Shown here one piece after another: positions 1 through 6,497 of a stretch of DNA of 8,017 nucleotides. The first letter of the stretch is position 1; every line of letters begins with the position of its first letter. Position numbers and translations under genes: made by a program. The notes beneath the pieces are model-generated. The model searched no databases, was not told the origin of the DNA, and saw only the letters and a list, made by a program, of their open reading frames with translations. This stretch comes from an uncultured Haemophilus sp. Its GTDB lineage: Bacteria; Pseudomonadota; Gammaproteobacteria; Enterobacterales; Pasteurellaceae. The stretch is taken from the NCBI GenBank assembly GCA_902482195.1, contig CABSZQ010000045.1, forward strand, positions 1 through 8,017, in the 5' to 3' direction.

Positions 1-548
1 GCGCTCACCTGTTTGAACATATCATAGGGATCGCAATCAGCACATTCATCGTGTTCTTTCTCAAAAACAACCTCGCCATTTTTTTCAATCAAAATGATGT
101 TGGTGTGTTGATCTTGAATGGCTACTTTCACTCGGTCATTATCCGCAAGCAACACCGCTTCTGAATATAAAATATGCTCGGTTTGATGAATATCCACATT
201 AACGAGTTTTTTATCAAGCATCGCCTTGGCTTGGGAAACTTGCTCAGGCGTGATGTGTTTTAATACTTCCAACTCACCCTCAGGGTCACCGCCTAAAGCA
301 CCAATCGCGGCTGCGATTGGCAAGCCCACCATGCCCGTTCCTGGTACTGCAACGCCCAATCCATTTTTCATTAGGTTTGGTGACACCTTGGCTTCAATAC
401 GTTCCGGTGTTTTGCCTAAATATTTAGCCGCCGTTGCTGCGGCAAGCGCTAAAGAGATAGGCTCAGTACAGCCAAGTGCGGGAACCACATCACGTTCCAC
501 AAGATGAAGTAATGGTTTTTCGATTTCATTGAGTCTTTCTTGATTCAT
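1..548 (-). CDS. cyuA: L-cysteine desulfidase / UPF0597 (CyuA, YhaM) family protein, 3' end cut by window edge
   Basis: The first 182 codons of a leftward gene that runs off the left edge. The translation begins MNQERLNEIEKPLLHLVERD and contains the family signature PALGCTEPISLALA (residues 23-36). It is followed by SPNLMKNGLGVAVPGTG (56-72) and MVGLPIAAAIGALGGDP (73-89), nearly identical in wording to E. coli YhaM/CyuA. Family members are iron-sulfur enzymes that break L-cysteine into pyruvate, ammonia and sulfide, or act as related serine dehydratases; Cys27 in GCTEP is the expected essential cysteine. About 250 further residues, including the remaining cluster cysteines, should lie outside the window. 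The ATG at 548 follows the upstream cupin stop by 18 bases, behind a weak AAAAAGAA site, so co-transcription with the cupin and polA is likely. One oddity is a CxxC (Cys169, Cys172) near the cut end. The family assignment is secure; the exact substrate is inferred. Confidence 0.88.
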   Translation of the reverse strand, partial: MNQERLNEIEKPLLHLVERDVVPALGCTEPISLALAAATAAKYLGKTPERIEAKVSPNLMKNGLGVAVPGTGMVGLPIAAAIGALGGDPEGELEVLKHITPEQVSQAKAMLDKKLVNVDIHQTEHILYSEAVLLADNDRVKVAIQDQHTNIILIEKNGEVVFEKEHDECADCDPYDMFKQVS

Positions 549-566
549 AAAATTCTTTTTAATCTG

Positions 567-881
567 TTAAATGCTGTCTTCTTTCTCTATAACTAATATG
601 CGCGCTTCGCCTTGTGGATGAGCAACATGTTCGGTACCGATACTCGCATAAAAAATATCACCCGTATGGAGCAATACGGCTTTCTCTTGACCCTCTTCTT
701 TGTAGCGCATTTCCACCGTACCATCCATGACAGCAAAGACTTCTTCACCGTCATTGATATGCCATTTGTAAGGTTTATCTGTCCAGTGAAGACGCACGGA
801 AATGCCATTCATATTGGTAATATCCAGTGCTCCCCAAGCACGTTCTGCCGTAAAGTGCTGACTTTGAATAACTTTATTCAT
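567..881 (-). CDS. small single-domain cupin protein
   Basis: A complete 104-residue protein consisting of one cupin beta-barrel. Motif 1 is His41-x-Asn43-x3-Glu47-x6-Gly54, with Asn in place of the usual second His. Motif 2 is Gly74-Asp75-x6-Gly82-Thr-Glu-His85. The expected metal-binding set is therefore His41, Glu47 and His85, with Asn43 as a weak or absent fourth ligand. There is no signal peptide or membrane segment, so it should be cytoplasmic. Cupins of this size range from metal-dependent dioxygenases and isomerases to small sensors; nothing here fixes a substrate. The ATG at 881 sits 7 bases after AAGGAA, which overlaps the polA stop, and cyuA starts 18 bases downstream. This suggests a polA-cupin-cyuA transcript. 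Neighbourhood with a cysteine-degrading enzyme hints at a sulfur or small-acid role, but that is guesswork. Confidence 0.88.
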   Translation of the reverse strand: MNKVIQSQHFTAERAWGALDITNMNGISVRLHWTDKPYKWHINDGEEVFAVMDGTVEMRYKEEGQEKAVLLHTGDIFYASIGTEHVAHPQGEARILVIEKEDSI

Positions 882-888
882 GACTAAA

Positions 889-895
889 TTCCTTA
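889..895 (-). promoter_or_regulatory. ribosome binding site of the cupin gene overlapping the polA stop codon
   Basis: On the minus strand the sequence reads TAAGGAA, then seven bases, then the cupin ATG. The TAA is the polA stop codon and AAGGAA is a good Shine-Dalgarno site, so ribosomes ending polA stop on the next gene's entry site. This supports the 881 start and suggests translational coupling. Confidence 0.75.
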
Positions 896-3691
896 GTGCG
901 CCTCATCCCAGTTCGTGCCTTGCCCCACTTCTACAATCAGTGGTACCACTAAATCAGCGGCACTTTCCATTTGTGTTTTGATGAGCTCGCTATAAAACGC
1001 GACTTTTTCGGACCGCACTTCAAACACCAATTCATCGTGCACTTGCATAATCATCGCAATATCGGGATCATTTTGTAGTTTTTGATCCAATTGAATCATG
1101 GCGCGTTTAATAATGTCTGCGGCGGTACCTTGCATTGGTGCATTGATCGCGACACGTTCGGCTGCTTTACGGCGCATACCATTAGAAGAGTTAATATCAG
1201 GCAGATATAAACGACGGCCGAATAGGGTTTCCACATAGCCTTGGGCTTTGGCTTTTTCGCGAATATCGTGCATAAAAGTTTGTACGCCCGGATAGCGTTT
1301 GAAATATAAATCCATATAGCTTTGGGCATCGGCACGGCCAATACCGAGTTGACGCGATAAGCCAAAGGCTGACATACCATAAATTAAACCGAAGTTAATC
1401 GCTTTAGCATTACGACGTTGTTCGGACGTCACTTCATCCAGTGCGACACCAAAGATTTCTGCTGCGGTAGAGCGGTGAATATCTTTGCCTTGGGTAAAGG
1501 CGTTAATTAAGCCCTGATCCTGTGATAGATGTGCCATAATGCGCAGCTCGATTTGAGAATAGTCGGCAGCAACAACAGTAAAGCCTTCGCGCGCAATAAA
1601 TGCCTGACGAATGCGGCGACCTTCTTCATTACGAATCGGAATGTTTTGCAGATTCGGATCGCTTGATGAAAGACGACCGGTGGCTGTCACCGCTTGATGG
1701 TAGGAAGTATGCACTCGACCCGTTTGCGGATTCACCATTTGTGGCAATTTGTCGGTGTAGGTGGATTTTAGTTTGCTTAGCCCACGATGTTCTACCAATA
1801 CTTTTGGCAATTCATGACTAAATGCGAGTTCTTCCAACACTTCCTCGTTGGTGGATGGTGCACCTTTTGGTGTTTTTTGAATGACTGGTAAACCTAATTT
1901 ATCAAACAAAATTTCTTGTAATTGTTTGGTGGAAGCTAAATTAAATGGTTGCCCAGCCAAGACATAGGCTTGTTCTTCTAATTCACTTAAACGGTTAGCA
2001 ATTTCGTTGGATTGTAGGAATAGCGCATCGCTATCAATTAAGACACCGCGACGCTCCATACGGGAAAGTACGCCTAACAATGGCAATTCCATTTCTTTAA
2101 AGAGTTTTTCAAGACTTGGTTCTTTGGAAAGTTTTTCCCATAGTACTTGTTGCAGTTTCATTGTCACATCAGCATCTTCCGCAGCATACTCGGCAGCTTG
2201 TTCTAATGGAATTTGGTTAAAAGTCAGCTGATTTTTACCTTTGCCTGCAATCTCTTCAAAACTGATGGTTTGATGTCCTAAATAACGTTTCGCCAGATCG
2301 TCCATATTGTGGCGACCGGTGCTATTGAGTACATAGGATTCGAGCATAGTATCGAAAGCCACACCTTGCACATCAATGCCATTACGGGCGAAAATAGTGA
2401 GGTCGTACTTGAAGTTTTGTCCGACTTTTTGAATGGCTGGATTTTCTAAAACCGGTTTTAACAGCGAAAGTGCGGTTGTTTTTTCAAGGGTTTTCGGTGC
2501 ACCTAAATAATCTAATTGCAGCGGTAAGTAAGCTGCTTCACCGTTTTCTAACGCAAAGGAAATGCCCACTAAGTTGGCAGCCATATAATCTAAATTATCG
2601 GTTTCTGTATCGAGGGCAAAAAGTTTGGCTTGTTTGAGTTTGTCCACCCAACGATTTAAATCCGCTTCAGTGAGCAAGGTTTCATAACGGCTGCGATCAA
2701 TTTGAATTGCTGGTAATGTTTCATCGGTATTGTCTTGAGCGAGCGAAGGCGTAGCTTGATAGTGATTGATCTTAGTCGGTTGTTCGTTATTATTGGTGAT
2801 GGAATCAGCACCATTCATCACTTCATTGAGCCAACGTTTAAATTCATAACGGCCAAAATATTCAGTGAGTTGATCGTTATTGCTTGCACCAAGCGTGAGT
2901 TGTTCTGGTGTGATATCGAGATCCACATCAGTTTTGATGGTGGCAAGACGATAGGATAAATCCGCCATTTCTTTTTCCGCCAATAATTTATCACCTAATT
3001 TTTTTGCCCCACGAATTGGTAATTCAGCCACTTTGTCTAAGTTGGCATAAATTTCTGCCATGCTGCCGATACCCTGTAAGAGACCAAGAGCGGTTTTTTC
3101 ACCCACACCCGCTACGCCTGGAATATTATCGGCGCTATCGCCCATTAGCGCTAAGTAATCGATGATGAGTTCTGGTGGAATACCGTATTTTTCAATCACG
3201 GCATCGCGATCTAATAAGGTATTATTCATGGTGTTGATCAACATAATGTTGTCATCCACTAGCTGCGCCATGTCTTTATCGCCGGTGCTGATCAAGACTT
3301 TTTGATTGGCTTTAGAAGCCGCTACCGCTAAGGTACCAATGACATCATCAGCCTCCACACCTTCAATGACTAAAAGAGGAATGCCAAGGGCACGGATAAT
3401 ATCGTGCAACGGCTGAATTTGTTTACGCAGATCATCCGGCATCGGTGGACGATGGGATTTATATTGTTCAAACATTTCATCACGGAAAGTTTTGCCCTTT
3501 GCATCAAAGACTACCGCAATGTGGCTCGGTTGCACTTGCGAAATCAGGCTTTTGAGCATATTTAATACACCGTACATGGCGCCAGTCGGCTCGCCAGCAG
3601 AATTGGTGAGTGGCGGAAAAGCATGGAAAGCACGATATAAATAAGATGAACCGTCCACTAGGACTAATGGATTAGGAGCAATAGTTGGCAT
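893..3691 (-). CDS. polA: DNA polymerase I with 5' nuclease, 3'-5' proofreading and polymerase domains
   Basis: A 932-residue protein co-linear with E. coli Pol I (928 aa). It acts in the cytoplasm in Okazaki-fragment maturation and excision-repair gap filling. The 5' nuclease domain (about 1-290) has [49 protein letters not shown] and [19 protein letters not shown]. The proofreading domain (about 330-520) keeps Asp361/Glu363 (DTETD), Asp430 and Tyr502/Asp506, so it should be active. The polymerase domain has motif A at Asp710 (DYSQIELR), an O helix with Lys763, Phe767 and Tyr771, and motif C His885-Asp886-Glu887. I chose the ATG at 3691, giving [20 protein letters not shown], because it aligns with the E. 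coli start and has GGAA a few bases upstream. The in-frame ATG at 3727 adds 12 unconserved residues and lies within the -10 box. A linker at about 295-328 is poorly conserved. Two uptake signals lie in the gene. Confidence 0.98.
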   Translation of the reverse strand: MPTIAPNPLVLVDGSSYLYRAFHAFPPLTNSAGEPTGAMYGVLNMLKSLISQVQPSHIAVVFDAKGKTFRDEMFEQYKSHRPPMPDDLRKQIQPLHDIIRALGIPLLVIEGVEADDVIGTLAVAASKANQKVLISTGDKDMAQLVDDNIMLINTMNNTLLDRDAVIEKYGIPPELIIDYLALMGDSADNIPGVAGVGEKTALGLLQGIGSMAEIYANLDKVAELPIRGAKKLGDKLLAEKEMADLSYRLATIKTDVDLDITPEQLTLGASNNDQLTEYFGRYEFKRWLNEVMNGADSITNNNEQPTKINHYQATPSLAQDNTDETLPAIQIDRSRYETLLTEADLNRWVDKLKQAKLFALDTETDNLDYMAANLVGISFALENGEAAYLPLQLDYLGAPKTLEKTTALSLLKPVLENPAIQKVGQNFKYDLTIFARNGIDVQGVAFDTMLESYVLNSTGRHNMDDLAKRYLGHQTISFEEIAGKGKNQLTFNQIPLEQAAEYAAEDADVTMKLQQVLWEKLSKEPSLEKLFKEMELPLLGVLSRMERRGVLIDSDALFLQSNEIANRLSELEEQAYVLAGQPFNLASTKQLQEILFDKLGLPVIQKTPKGAPSTNEEVLEELAFSHELPKVLVEHRGLSKLKSTYTDKLPQMVNPQTGRVHTSYHQAVTATGRLSSSDPNLQNIPIRNEEGRRIRQAFIAREGFTVVAADYSQIELRIMAHLSQDQGLINAFTQGKDIHRSTAAEIFGVALDEVTSEQRRNAKAINFGLIYGMSAFGLSRQLGIGRADAQSYMDLYFKRYPGVQTFMHDIREKAKAQGYVETLFGRRLYLPDINSSNGMRRKAAERVAINAPMQGTAADIIKRAMIQLDQKLQNDPDIAMIMQVHDELVFEVRSEKVAFYSELIKTQMESAADLVVPLIVEVGQGTNWDEAH
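1012..1020 (-). repeat. DNA uptake signal sequence inside polA
   Basis: A perfect AAGTGCGGT on the minus strand (ACCGCACTT on the plus), in the polA sense direction. It encodes parts of Glu891-Val892-Arg893-Ser894, just after catalytic motif C, and uses the rare CGG arginine codon. Such 9-mers are bound preferentially by the Haemophilus-type DNA uptake machinery. Confidence 0.9.
2468..2476 (+). repeat. DNA uptake signal sequence inside polA (antisense orientation)
   Basis: A perfect AAGTGCGGT on the plus strand, preceded by A and followed by a T-rich flank, as in the extended H. influenzae consensus. In polA it is read on the other strand as ACC GCA CTT, Thr406-Ala407-Leu408, in the proofreading domain between its first and second exonuclease motifs, a region of low conservation. 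Confidence 0.9.
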
Positions 3692-3725
3692 AAATATTCC
3701 GTTCAAAAATAATGAAAAGTGTCGC

Positions 3726-3755
3726 ATTATAGCGTAAATTGCGAAATGGGGCGAA
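3726..3755 (-). promoter_or_regulatory. candidate polA promoter
   Basis: On the minus strand a perfect -10 box, TATAAT, occupies 3731-3726. At 18 bases spacing the best -35 is a weak TTCGCC (3755-3750). Transcription would begin near 3719, giving a leader of about 28 bases before the ATG at 3691. This is a modest promoter, as expected for polA. It also argues against the upstream ATG at 3727, which would lie before the transcription start. Confidence 0.6.
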
Positions 3756-3761
3756 CGGATA

Positions 3762-3770
3762 AAGTGCGGT
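3762..3770 (+). repeat. DNA uptake signal sequence in the polA/zapA divergent region
   Basis: A perfect AAGTGCGGT with a leading A and the AT-rich flank AATTAAA, typical of an extended uptake signal. It lies between the outer edges of the two divergent promoters, upstream of both -35 positions, so it should not interfere with either. Confidence 0.92.
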
Positions 3771-3788
3771 CAATTAAACGTAAAAATT

Positions 3789-3817
3789 ATGACGAAGGCA
3801 TTTGGCTGTGGCATAAT
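3789..3817 (+). promoter_or_regulatory. candidate zapA promoter, extended -10 type
   Basis: TGGCATAAT at 3809-3817 combines a TG extension with a five-of-six -10 box (CATAAT). The -35 position at 17 bases spacing (3789-3794, ATGACG) is poor, which an extended -10 can tolerate. Transcription would start near 3824, about 28 bases before the zapA ATG. Confidence 0.5.
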
Positions 3818-3851
3818 AGGAACACTTGAGCATTCAACATAAGGGAATAAC

Positions 3852-4157
3852 ATGTCATTAAAACTGGTTGAAGTTGTTGTATTAGGGCAAGTGCTGCGCT
3901 TGAATGTCCCTGCCGAACAAGAAGAGATTTTGCGTCAAGCGGCGCGTAATTTAGATCTTCAAGTGTCTGAAATGAAAGAGCGTACAGGTTTATTGCAATT
4001 AGACCGTGTGCTTTCTATTGTTGCCTTGAATTTAAGTTTTGAGTTAACCCAAGAAAAAAATAAAAATGCCCAGATTGAAAACGTGCTATGTACGCGAATT
4101 CAGCAATTAGATCATTCTTTGGAGAATGCATTGGGTGGGCGCCTTATCATCGATTAA
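3852..4157 (+). CDS. zapA: cell division protein ZapA
   Basis: A 101-residue protein matching ZapA (E. coli 109 aa). ZapA is a cytoplasmic tetramer that binds and bundles FtsZ filaments at midcell and links them to ZapB. The N-terminal globular part (about 1-45) includes EVVVLGQVLRLNVPAEQEE and a run of conserved positions through ARNLDLQVSEMKERTG. The C-terminal part (about 46-97) is a long helix rich in heptad Leu/Ile, with the core ALNLSFELTQEK, expected to form the coiled-coil dimer stem. The start is well supported by AAGGGA at 3841-3846, five bases upstream of the ATG. It is divergent from polA and convergent with queH. In many gamma-proteobacteria zapA is followed by 6S RNA and fau; here a terminator begins three bases after the stop. 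Confidence 0.95.
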   Translation: MSLKLVEVVVLGQVLRLNVPAEQEEILRQAARNLDLQVSEMKERTGLLQLDRVLSIVALNLSFELTQEKNKNAQIENVLCTRIQQLDHSLENALGGRLIID

Positions 4158-4159
4158 AT

Positions 4160-4196
4160 AAAAAAGAACCGCATGTTGAAAGTGCGGTTCTTTTTT
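4160..4196. terminator. bidirectional intrinsic terminator between zapA and queH, built on an uptake signal
   Basis: A 14-bp perfect stem (4160-4173 with 4183-4196) with a 9-base loop. The GC core is GAACCGCA/TGCGGTTC, flanked by A-tracts on one side and T-tracts on the other, so the hairpin has a U-run in both directions. It lies two bases after the zapA stop and eight bases beyond the queH stop, serving both convergent genes. Confidence 0.9.
4180..4188 (+). repeat. DNA uptake signal sequence forming the right arm of a terminator
   Basis: A perfect AAGTGCGGT spanning the end of the loop and the right arm of the hairpin. The left arm carries only ACCGCA, so this is one complete signal plus an inverted partial copy, not a full inverted pair. 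Confidence 0.92.
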
Positions 4197-4204
4197 ATGT
4201 ATTT

Positions 4205-4945
4205 TTAATCGGGCGTGTAATAGAGTTTACCAATTTCAATTTTTTGTCGCCCTGTTTCTTCACGCCATTTATTGCTGTCTCGTAAAGAATAAACGCAGCC
4301 ACAATATTCTTGCTGATAAAAACGTTCACGTTTACTGATTTCGATCATGCGTTGCGATCCTCCAGCTTTACGCCAGTTGTAATCCCAATAAATCACATCA
4401 TCATATTTTTTAGCCGCACGGTGACCACAACCGTTGATTTGATCCATGTCTTTCCAGCGAGAAATACCAAGACAGCTAGTAAATACAGGGAAGCCATGTT
4501 CATGAGCATATTCAGCCGCTTTTTCAAAACGCATATCAAAACACATAGTGCAACGGATGCCACGTTCAGGTTCCCATTCCATACCTTTTGCGCGATCAAA
4601 CCATTGTTGGCGATCGTAGTCTGCATCAATAAACGGAATCCCAAATTTTTGGGCAAAACGGATGTTTTCTTCTTTACGAATTAAATATTCTTTCAATGGA
4701 TGAATATTCGGGTTGTAAAAATAAATCGTAAACTCAATACCAGAGGCCAAAATGGCTTCCATCACTTCACCTGAGCAAGGCGCACAGCAGGAGTGGAGAA
4801 GTAACTTATTATGTCCTTCAGGTAATTCCAGTTTTTCACGAATAAAAGGCGCATTGGGATCCTTGCGCACTTTTTGTTTACGCGGTTTTTGAAATTTAGG
4901 TTGAGAATCGGCCGCACTTTGCGGTTGAATTTGTTCTTCAGTCAT
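4205..4945 (-). CDS. queH: epoxyqueuosine reductase QueH (DUF208)
   Basis: A 246-residue protein of the QueH family, which catalyses the last step of queuosine synthesis: reduction of epoxyqueuosine to queuosine at the wobble base of GUN-anticodon tRNAs. It is a non-homologous replacement for the cobalamin enzyme QueG. Visible motifs are SCCAPCSGE (Cys53, Cys54, Cys57), [10 protein letters not shown] (Cys132, Cys135), [11 protein letters not shown] (Cys158), NGCGH (Cys173) and EYCGCVYSL (Cys215, Cys217). In the family the CC and CxxC pairs are the expected [4Fe-4S] ligands, and the CxC may be a redox pair. Residues 1-45 form a basic, probably disordered extension ([14 protein letters not shown]) before the core. 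The ATG at 4945 is one base after the ispB stop and has no clear Shine-Dalgarno site, implying coupling to ispB translation. It ends at a shared terminator facing zapA. Confidence 0.93.
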   Translation of the reverse strand: MTEEQIQPQSAADSQPKFQKPRKQKVRKDPNAPFIREKLELPEGHNKLLLHSCCAPCSGEVMEAILASGIEFTIYFYNPNIHPLKEYLIRKEENIRFAQKFGIPFIDADYDRQQWFDRAKGMEWEPERGIRCTMCFDMRFEKAAEYAHEHGFPVFTSCLGISRWKDMDQINGCGHRAAKKYDDVIYWDYNWRKAGGSQRMIEISKRERFYQQEYCGCVYSLRDSNKWREETGRQKIEIGKLYYTPD

Positions 4946-4946
4946 A

Positions 4947-5942
4947 TTAATAAGTTCGGTCTACCGATAAATAAGCCAGTGAAATTAAGGCTTTTTTGTA
5001 TTCGCTTTCAGGTAATAAGGCAATGGCATCAACGGCTTTTTGGGCTTCTTGTTTCGCACGATCCATTGCGTAATCGAGGGATTTATGTTCTTCCATAATC
5101 GCAAGCACTTCATCGATCGCATCACGTTTTCCGCCTTGTTCAATGGCTTCGCGAATAAGCGCGGCTTGTTGTGGATTGCCGTGACGCATTGCGTGTAATA
5201 AAGGAAGAGTAGGTTTACCTTCGGCGAGGTCATCGCCCACATTTTTACCCAATGCTGCAGCGTTTGCGCTGTAATCTAGCACGTCATCCACTAATTGGAA
5301 TGCGGTACCGAGATAGCGACCATATTCTTGAAATGCCGTTTCAATTGATTTTTCAGCACCTGCAACAATCGCAACAGATTGCGCTGCCACTTCAAATAAA
5401 CGTGCTGTTTTACTATAAATCACACGCATATAGCTTTCTTCCGTGGTATCGGGATCGTTCACATTCATCAATTGTTGAACTTCACCTTCAGCCAACACGT
5501 TGGTGGCATCTGCCATAATGCGAAGAATATCTAGCGATTGTAACTGTGCCACTAACTGGAATGCACGAGTATAAATGAAGTCACCCACTAATACGCTAGC
5601 GGCATTACCAAAGGCAGAATTTGCCGTTGCGCGACCACGACGCATATCAGATTCATCTACCACATCATCATGTAATAAAGAAGCAGTGTGAATAAATTCT
5701 ACAAAGGTCGCACAAGTGGCCACTTTATCGCTTTCGTAGCCTAATGCACGAGCCGCTAAAACCGCAATAAGTGGTCGAATACGTTTTCCGCCACCTTGCA
5801 CAATATAAAAACCAAGCTGATTAACCATCGGCACATCGGAGTTAATTTGTGCTAAAATGGCTTGGTTGACTTTCTGCATATCCGCATCTGTTAATGCTTG
5901 GATTGCATGCATATCCATTAAATCTTGTTTGTTCATCTTCAT
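4947..5942 (-). CDS. ispB: polyprenyl diphosphate synthase IspB (octaprenyl/heptaprenyl)
   Basis: A 331-residue trans-prenyltransferase that extends farnesyl diphosphate with isopentenyl diphosphate to make the long side chain of ubiquinone and menaquinone. It matches E. coli IspB (323 aa) throughout. Motifs in order are GGGKRIRP (50-57), the first Asp-rich motif [14 protein letters not shown] with Asp92, Asp93 and Asp96, YSKTARLFE (176-184), and the second Asp-rich motif LVDDVLDY with Asp219, Asp220 and Asp223, then [19 protein letters not shown]. The small residues Ala87 and Ser88 upstream of the first motif are consistent with a long-chain product. From memory the H. influenzae enzyme gives C35; chain length cannot be set from sequence alone. 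The start is ambiguous: ATGs at 5942 and 5936 are two codons apart and neither has a strong ribosome site. It is divergent from rplU and one base from queH. Confidence 0.96.
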   Translation of the reverse strand: MKMNKQDLMDMHAIQALTDADMQKVNQAILAQINSDVPMVNQLGFYIVQGGGKRIRPLIAVLAARALGYESDKVATCATFVEFIHTASLLHDDVVDESDMRRGRATANSAFGNAASVLVGDFIYTRAFQLVAQLQSLDILRIMADATNVLAEGEVQQLMNVNDPDTTEESYMRVIYSKTARLFEVAAQSVAIVAGAEKSIETAFQEYGRYLGTAFQLVDDVLDYSANAAALGKNVGDDLAEGKPTLPLLHAMRHGNPQQAALIREAIEQGGKRDAIDEVLAIMEEHKSLDYAMDRAKQEAQKAVDAIALLPESEYKKALISLAYLSVDRTY

Positions 5943-5970
5943 TTGGTTCGATGGTTGTGTATATAAAAGA

Positions 5971-5979
5971 AAGTGCGGT
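5971..5979 (+). repeat. DNA uptake signal sequence upstream of ispB
   Basis: A perfect AAGTGCGGT with a leading A and the AT-rich tail GAATTTTA, an extended-consensus match. It lies just downstream of the candidate ispB -10 box, so it would cover the transcription start and the first leader bases of ispB mRNA. Confidence 0.92.
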
Positions 5980-5981
5980 GA

Positions 5982-6010
5982 ATTTTACCCGATTTTTCAA
6001 GGTTTCTGAA
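5982..6010 (-). promoter_or_regulatory. candidate ispB-queH promoter
   Basis: On the minus strand TAAAAT (5987-5982, five of six) follows TTCAGA (6010-6005, four of six) at 17 bases spacing. Transcription would start near 5975, giving a leader of about 33 bases. A second -35-like TTGAAA is nearby but has no -10 at a usable distance. Confidence 0.4.
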
Positions 6011-6023
6011 ATTAAACTCGAGG

Positions 6024-6035
6024 AAAAGCGCTTTT
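6024..6035. repeat. 12-bp perfect palindrome in the ispB/rplU divergent region
   Basis: AAAAGCGCTTTT is a perfect palindrome, running on into eight Ts (6032-6039). It lies between the candidate ispB -35 and the rplU promoter, where a shared operator or an upstream AT element could sit. No known regulator is recognised. Confidence 0.4.
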
Positions 6036-6059
6036 TTTTATTTTATTGCAAATAAGTGC

Positions 6060-6088
6060 TTGCGATCGAGTTGTTTTTTCCGTAGAAT
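6060..6088 (+). promoter_or_regulatory. strong rplU-rpmA promoter
   Basis: TTGCGA (6060-6065) and TAGAAT (6083-6088) are separated by exactly 17 bases. Upstream, 6032-6056 is almost entirely A/T and can act as an UP element. After the -10 comes TTGCGACC, a GC-containing discriminator like those of growth-rate-controlled ribosomal promoters. The predicted start near 6095 leaves a leader of about 70 bases before rplU. Confidence 0.75.
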
Positions 6089-6165
6089 TTGCGACCTATT
6101 TATATGAATTTTGAAGTGCGGACCGAAAATAGTAACGGAGAAGCACAATTTATAGCGGAGTATTT

Positions 6166-6477
6166 ATGTACGCAGTTTTCCAAAGTGGCGGTAAACAACA
6201 CCGTGTGAGCGAAGGTCAAGTAGTTCGTTTAGAAAAACTTGAACTTGCAACTGGCGCAACAGTTGAGTTCGACTCAGTGTTGATGGTCGTTAATGGTGAA
6301 GATGTTAAAATTGGTGCACCAGTAGTAGCTGGCGCGAAAGTAGTGGCTGAAGTTGTGGCACAAGGTCGTGGCGATAAAGTTAAAATCGTTAAGTTCCGTC
6401 GTCGTAAACACAGCCGTAAACAACAAGGTCATCGTCAGTGGTTCACAGAAGTGAAAATCACTGGGATTCAAGCATAA
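6166..6477 (+). CDS. rplU: 50S ribosomal protein L21
   Basis: A 103-residue protein, the same length as E. coli L21, which binds 23S rRNA and contacts L20 in the large subunit. It begins [18 protein letters not shown] and has the basic C-terminal block [20 protein letters not shown], typical of the family and rich in rRNA-contacting Lys/Arg. The start is set by CGGAG at 6156-6160, five bases before the ATG. It is the first gene of a two-gene ribosomal transcript with rpmA 20 bases downstream, and divergent from ispB, as in E. coli. Confidence 0.98.
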   Translation: MYAVFQSGGKQHRVSEGQVVRLEKLELATGATVEFDSVLMVVNGEDVKIGAPVVAGAKVVAEVVAQGRGDKVKIVKFRRRKHSRKQQGHRQWFTEVKITGIQA

Positions 6478-6497
6478 TTTCAGAGGAGATCAAGTAG

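Noticed and set aside
474..482. AAGTGCGGG in cyuA as an uptake signal
   Set aside because: One mismatch, and the bases encode the invariant Ala-Leu-Gly-Cys of the family motif, so coincidence is the better explanation.
226..507. Plus-strand open frame opposite cyuA
   Set aside because: It is the complement of a strongly conserved coding region (GCTEP and following motifs), has no ribosome site, and its low-complexity Ser/Pro/Ala content is typical of an antisense shadow.
612..887. Plus-strand open frame opposite the cupin gene
   Set aside because: The minus-strand frame has an intact cupin signature and a well-placed ribosome site; the plus frame has neither.
3692..3727. Longer polA starting at 3727
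   Set aside because: The extra 12 residues have no counterpart in E. coli Pol I, and that ATG overlaps the perfect TATAAT box, so it would lie upstream of the transcript.
4158..4204. 6S RNA after zapA
   Set aside because: Only 47 bases are available and they are filled by the terminator hairpin; 6S RNA is about 180 bases.
4310..4684. 124-codon plus-strand frame inside queH
   Set aside because: It is antisense to conserved QueH motifs, has no recognisable domain and no ribosome site.
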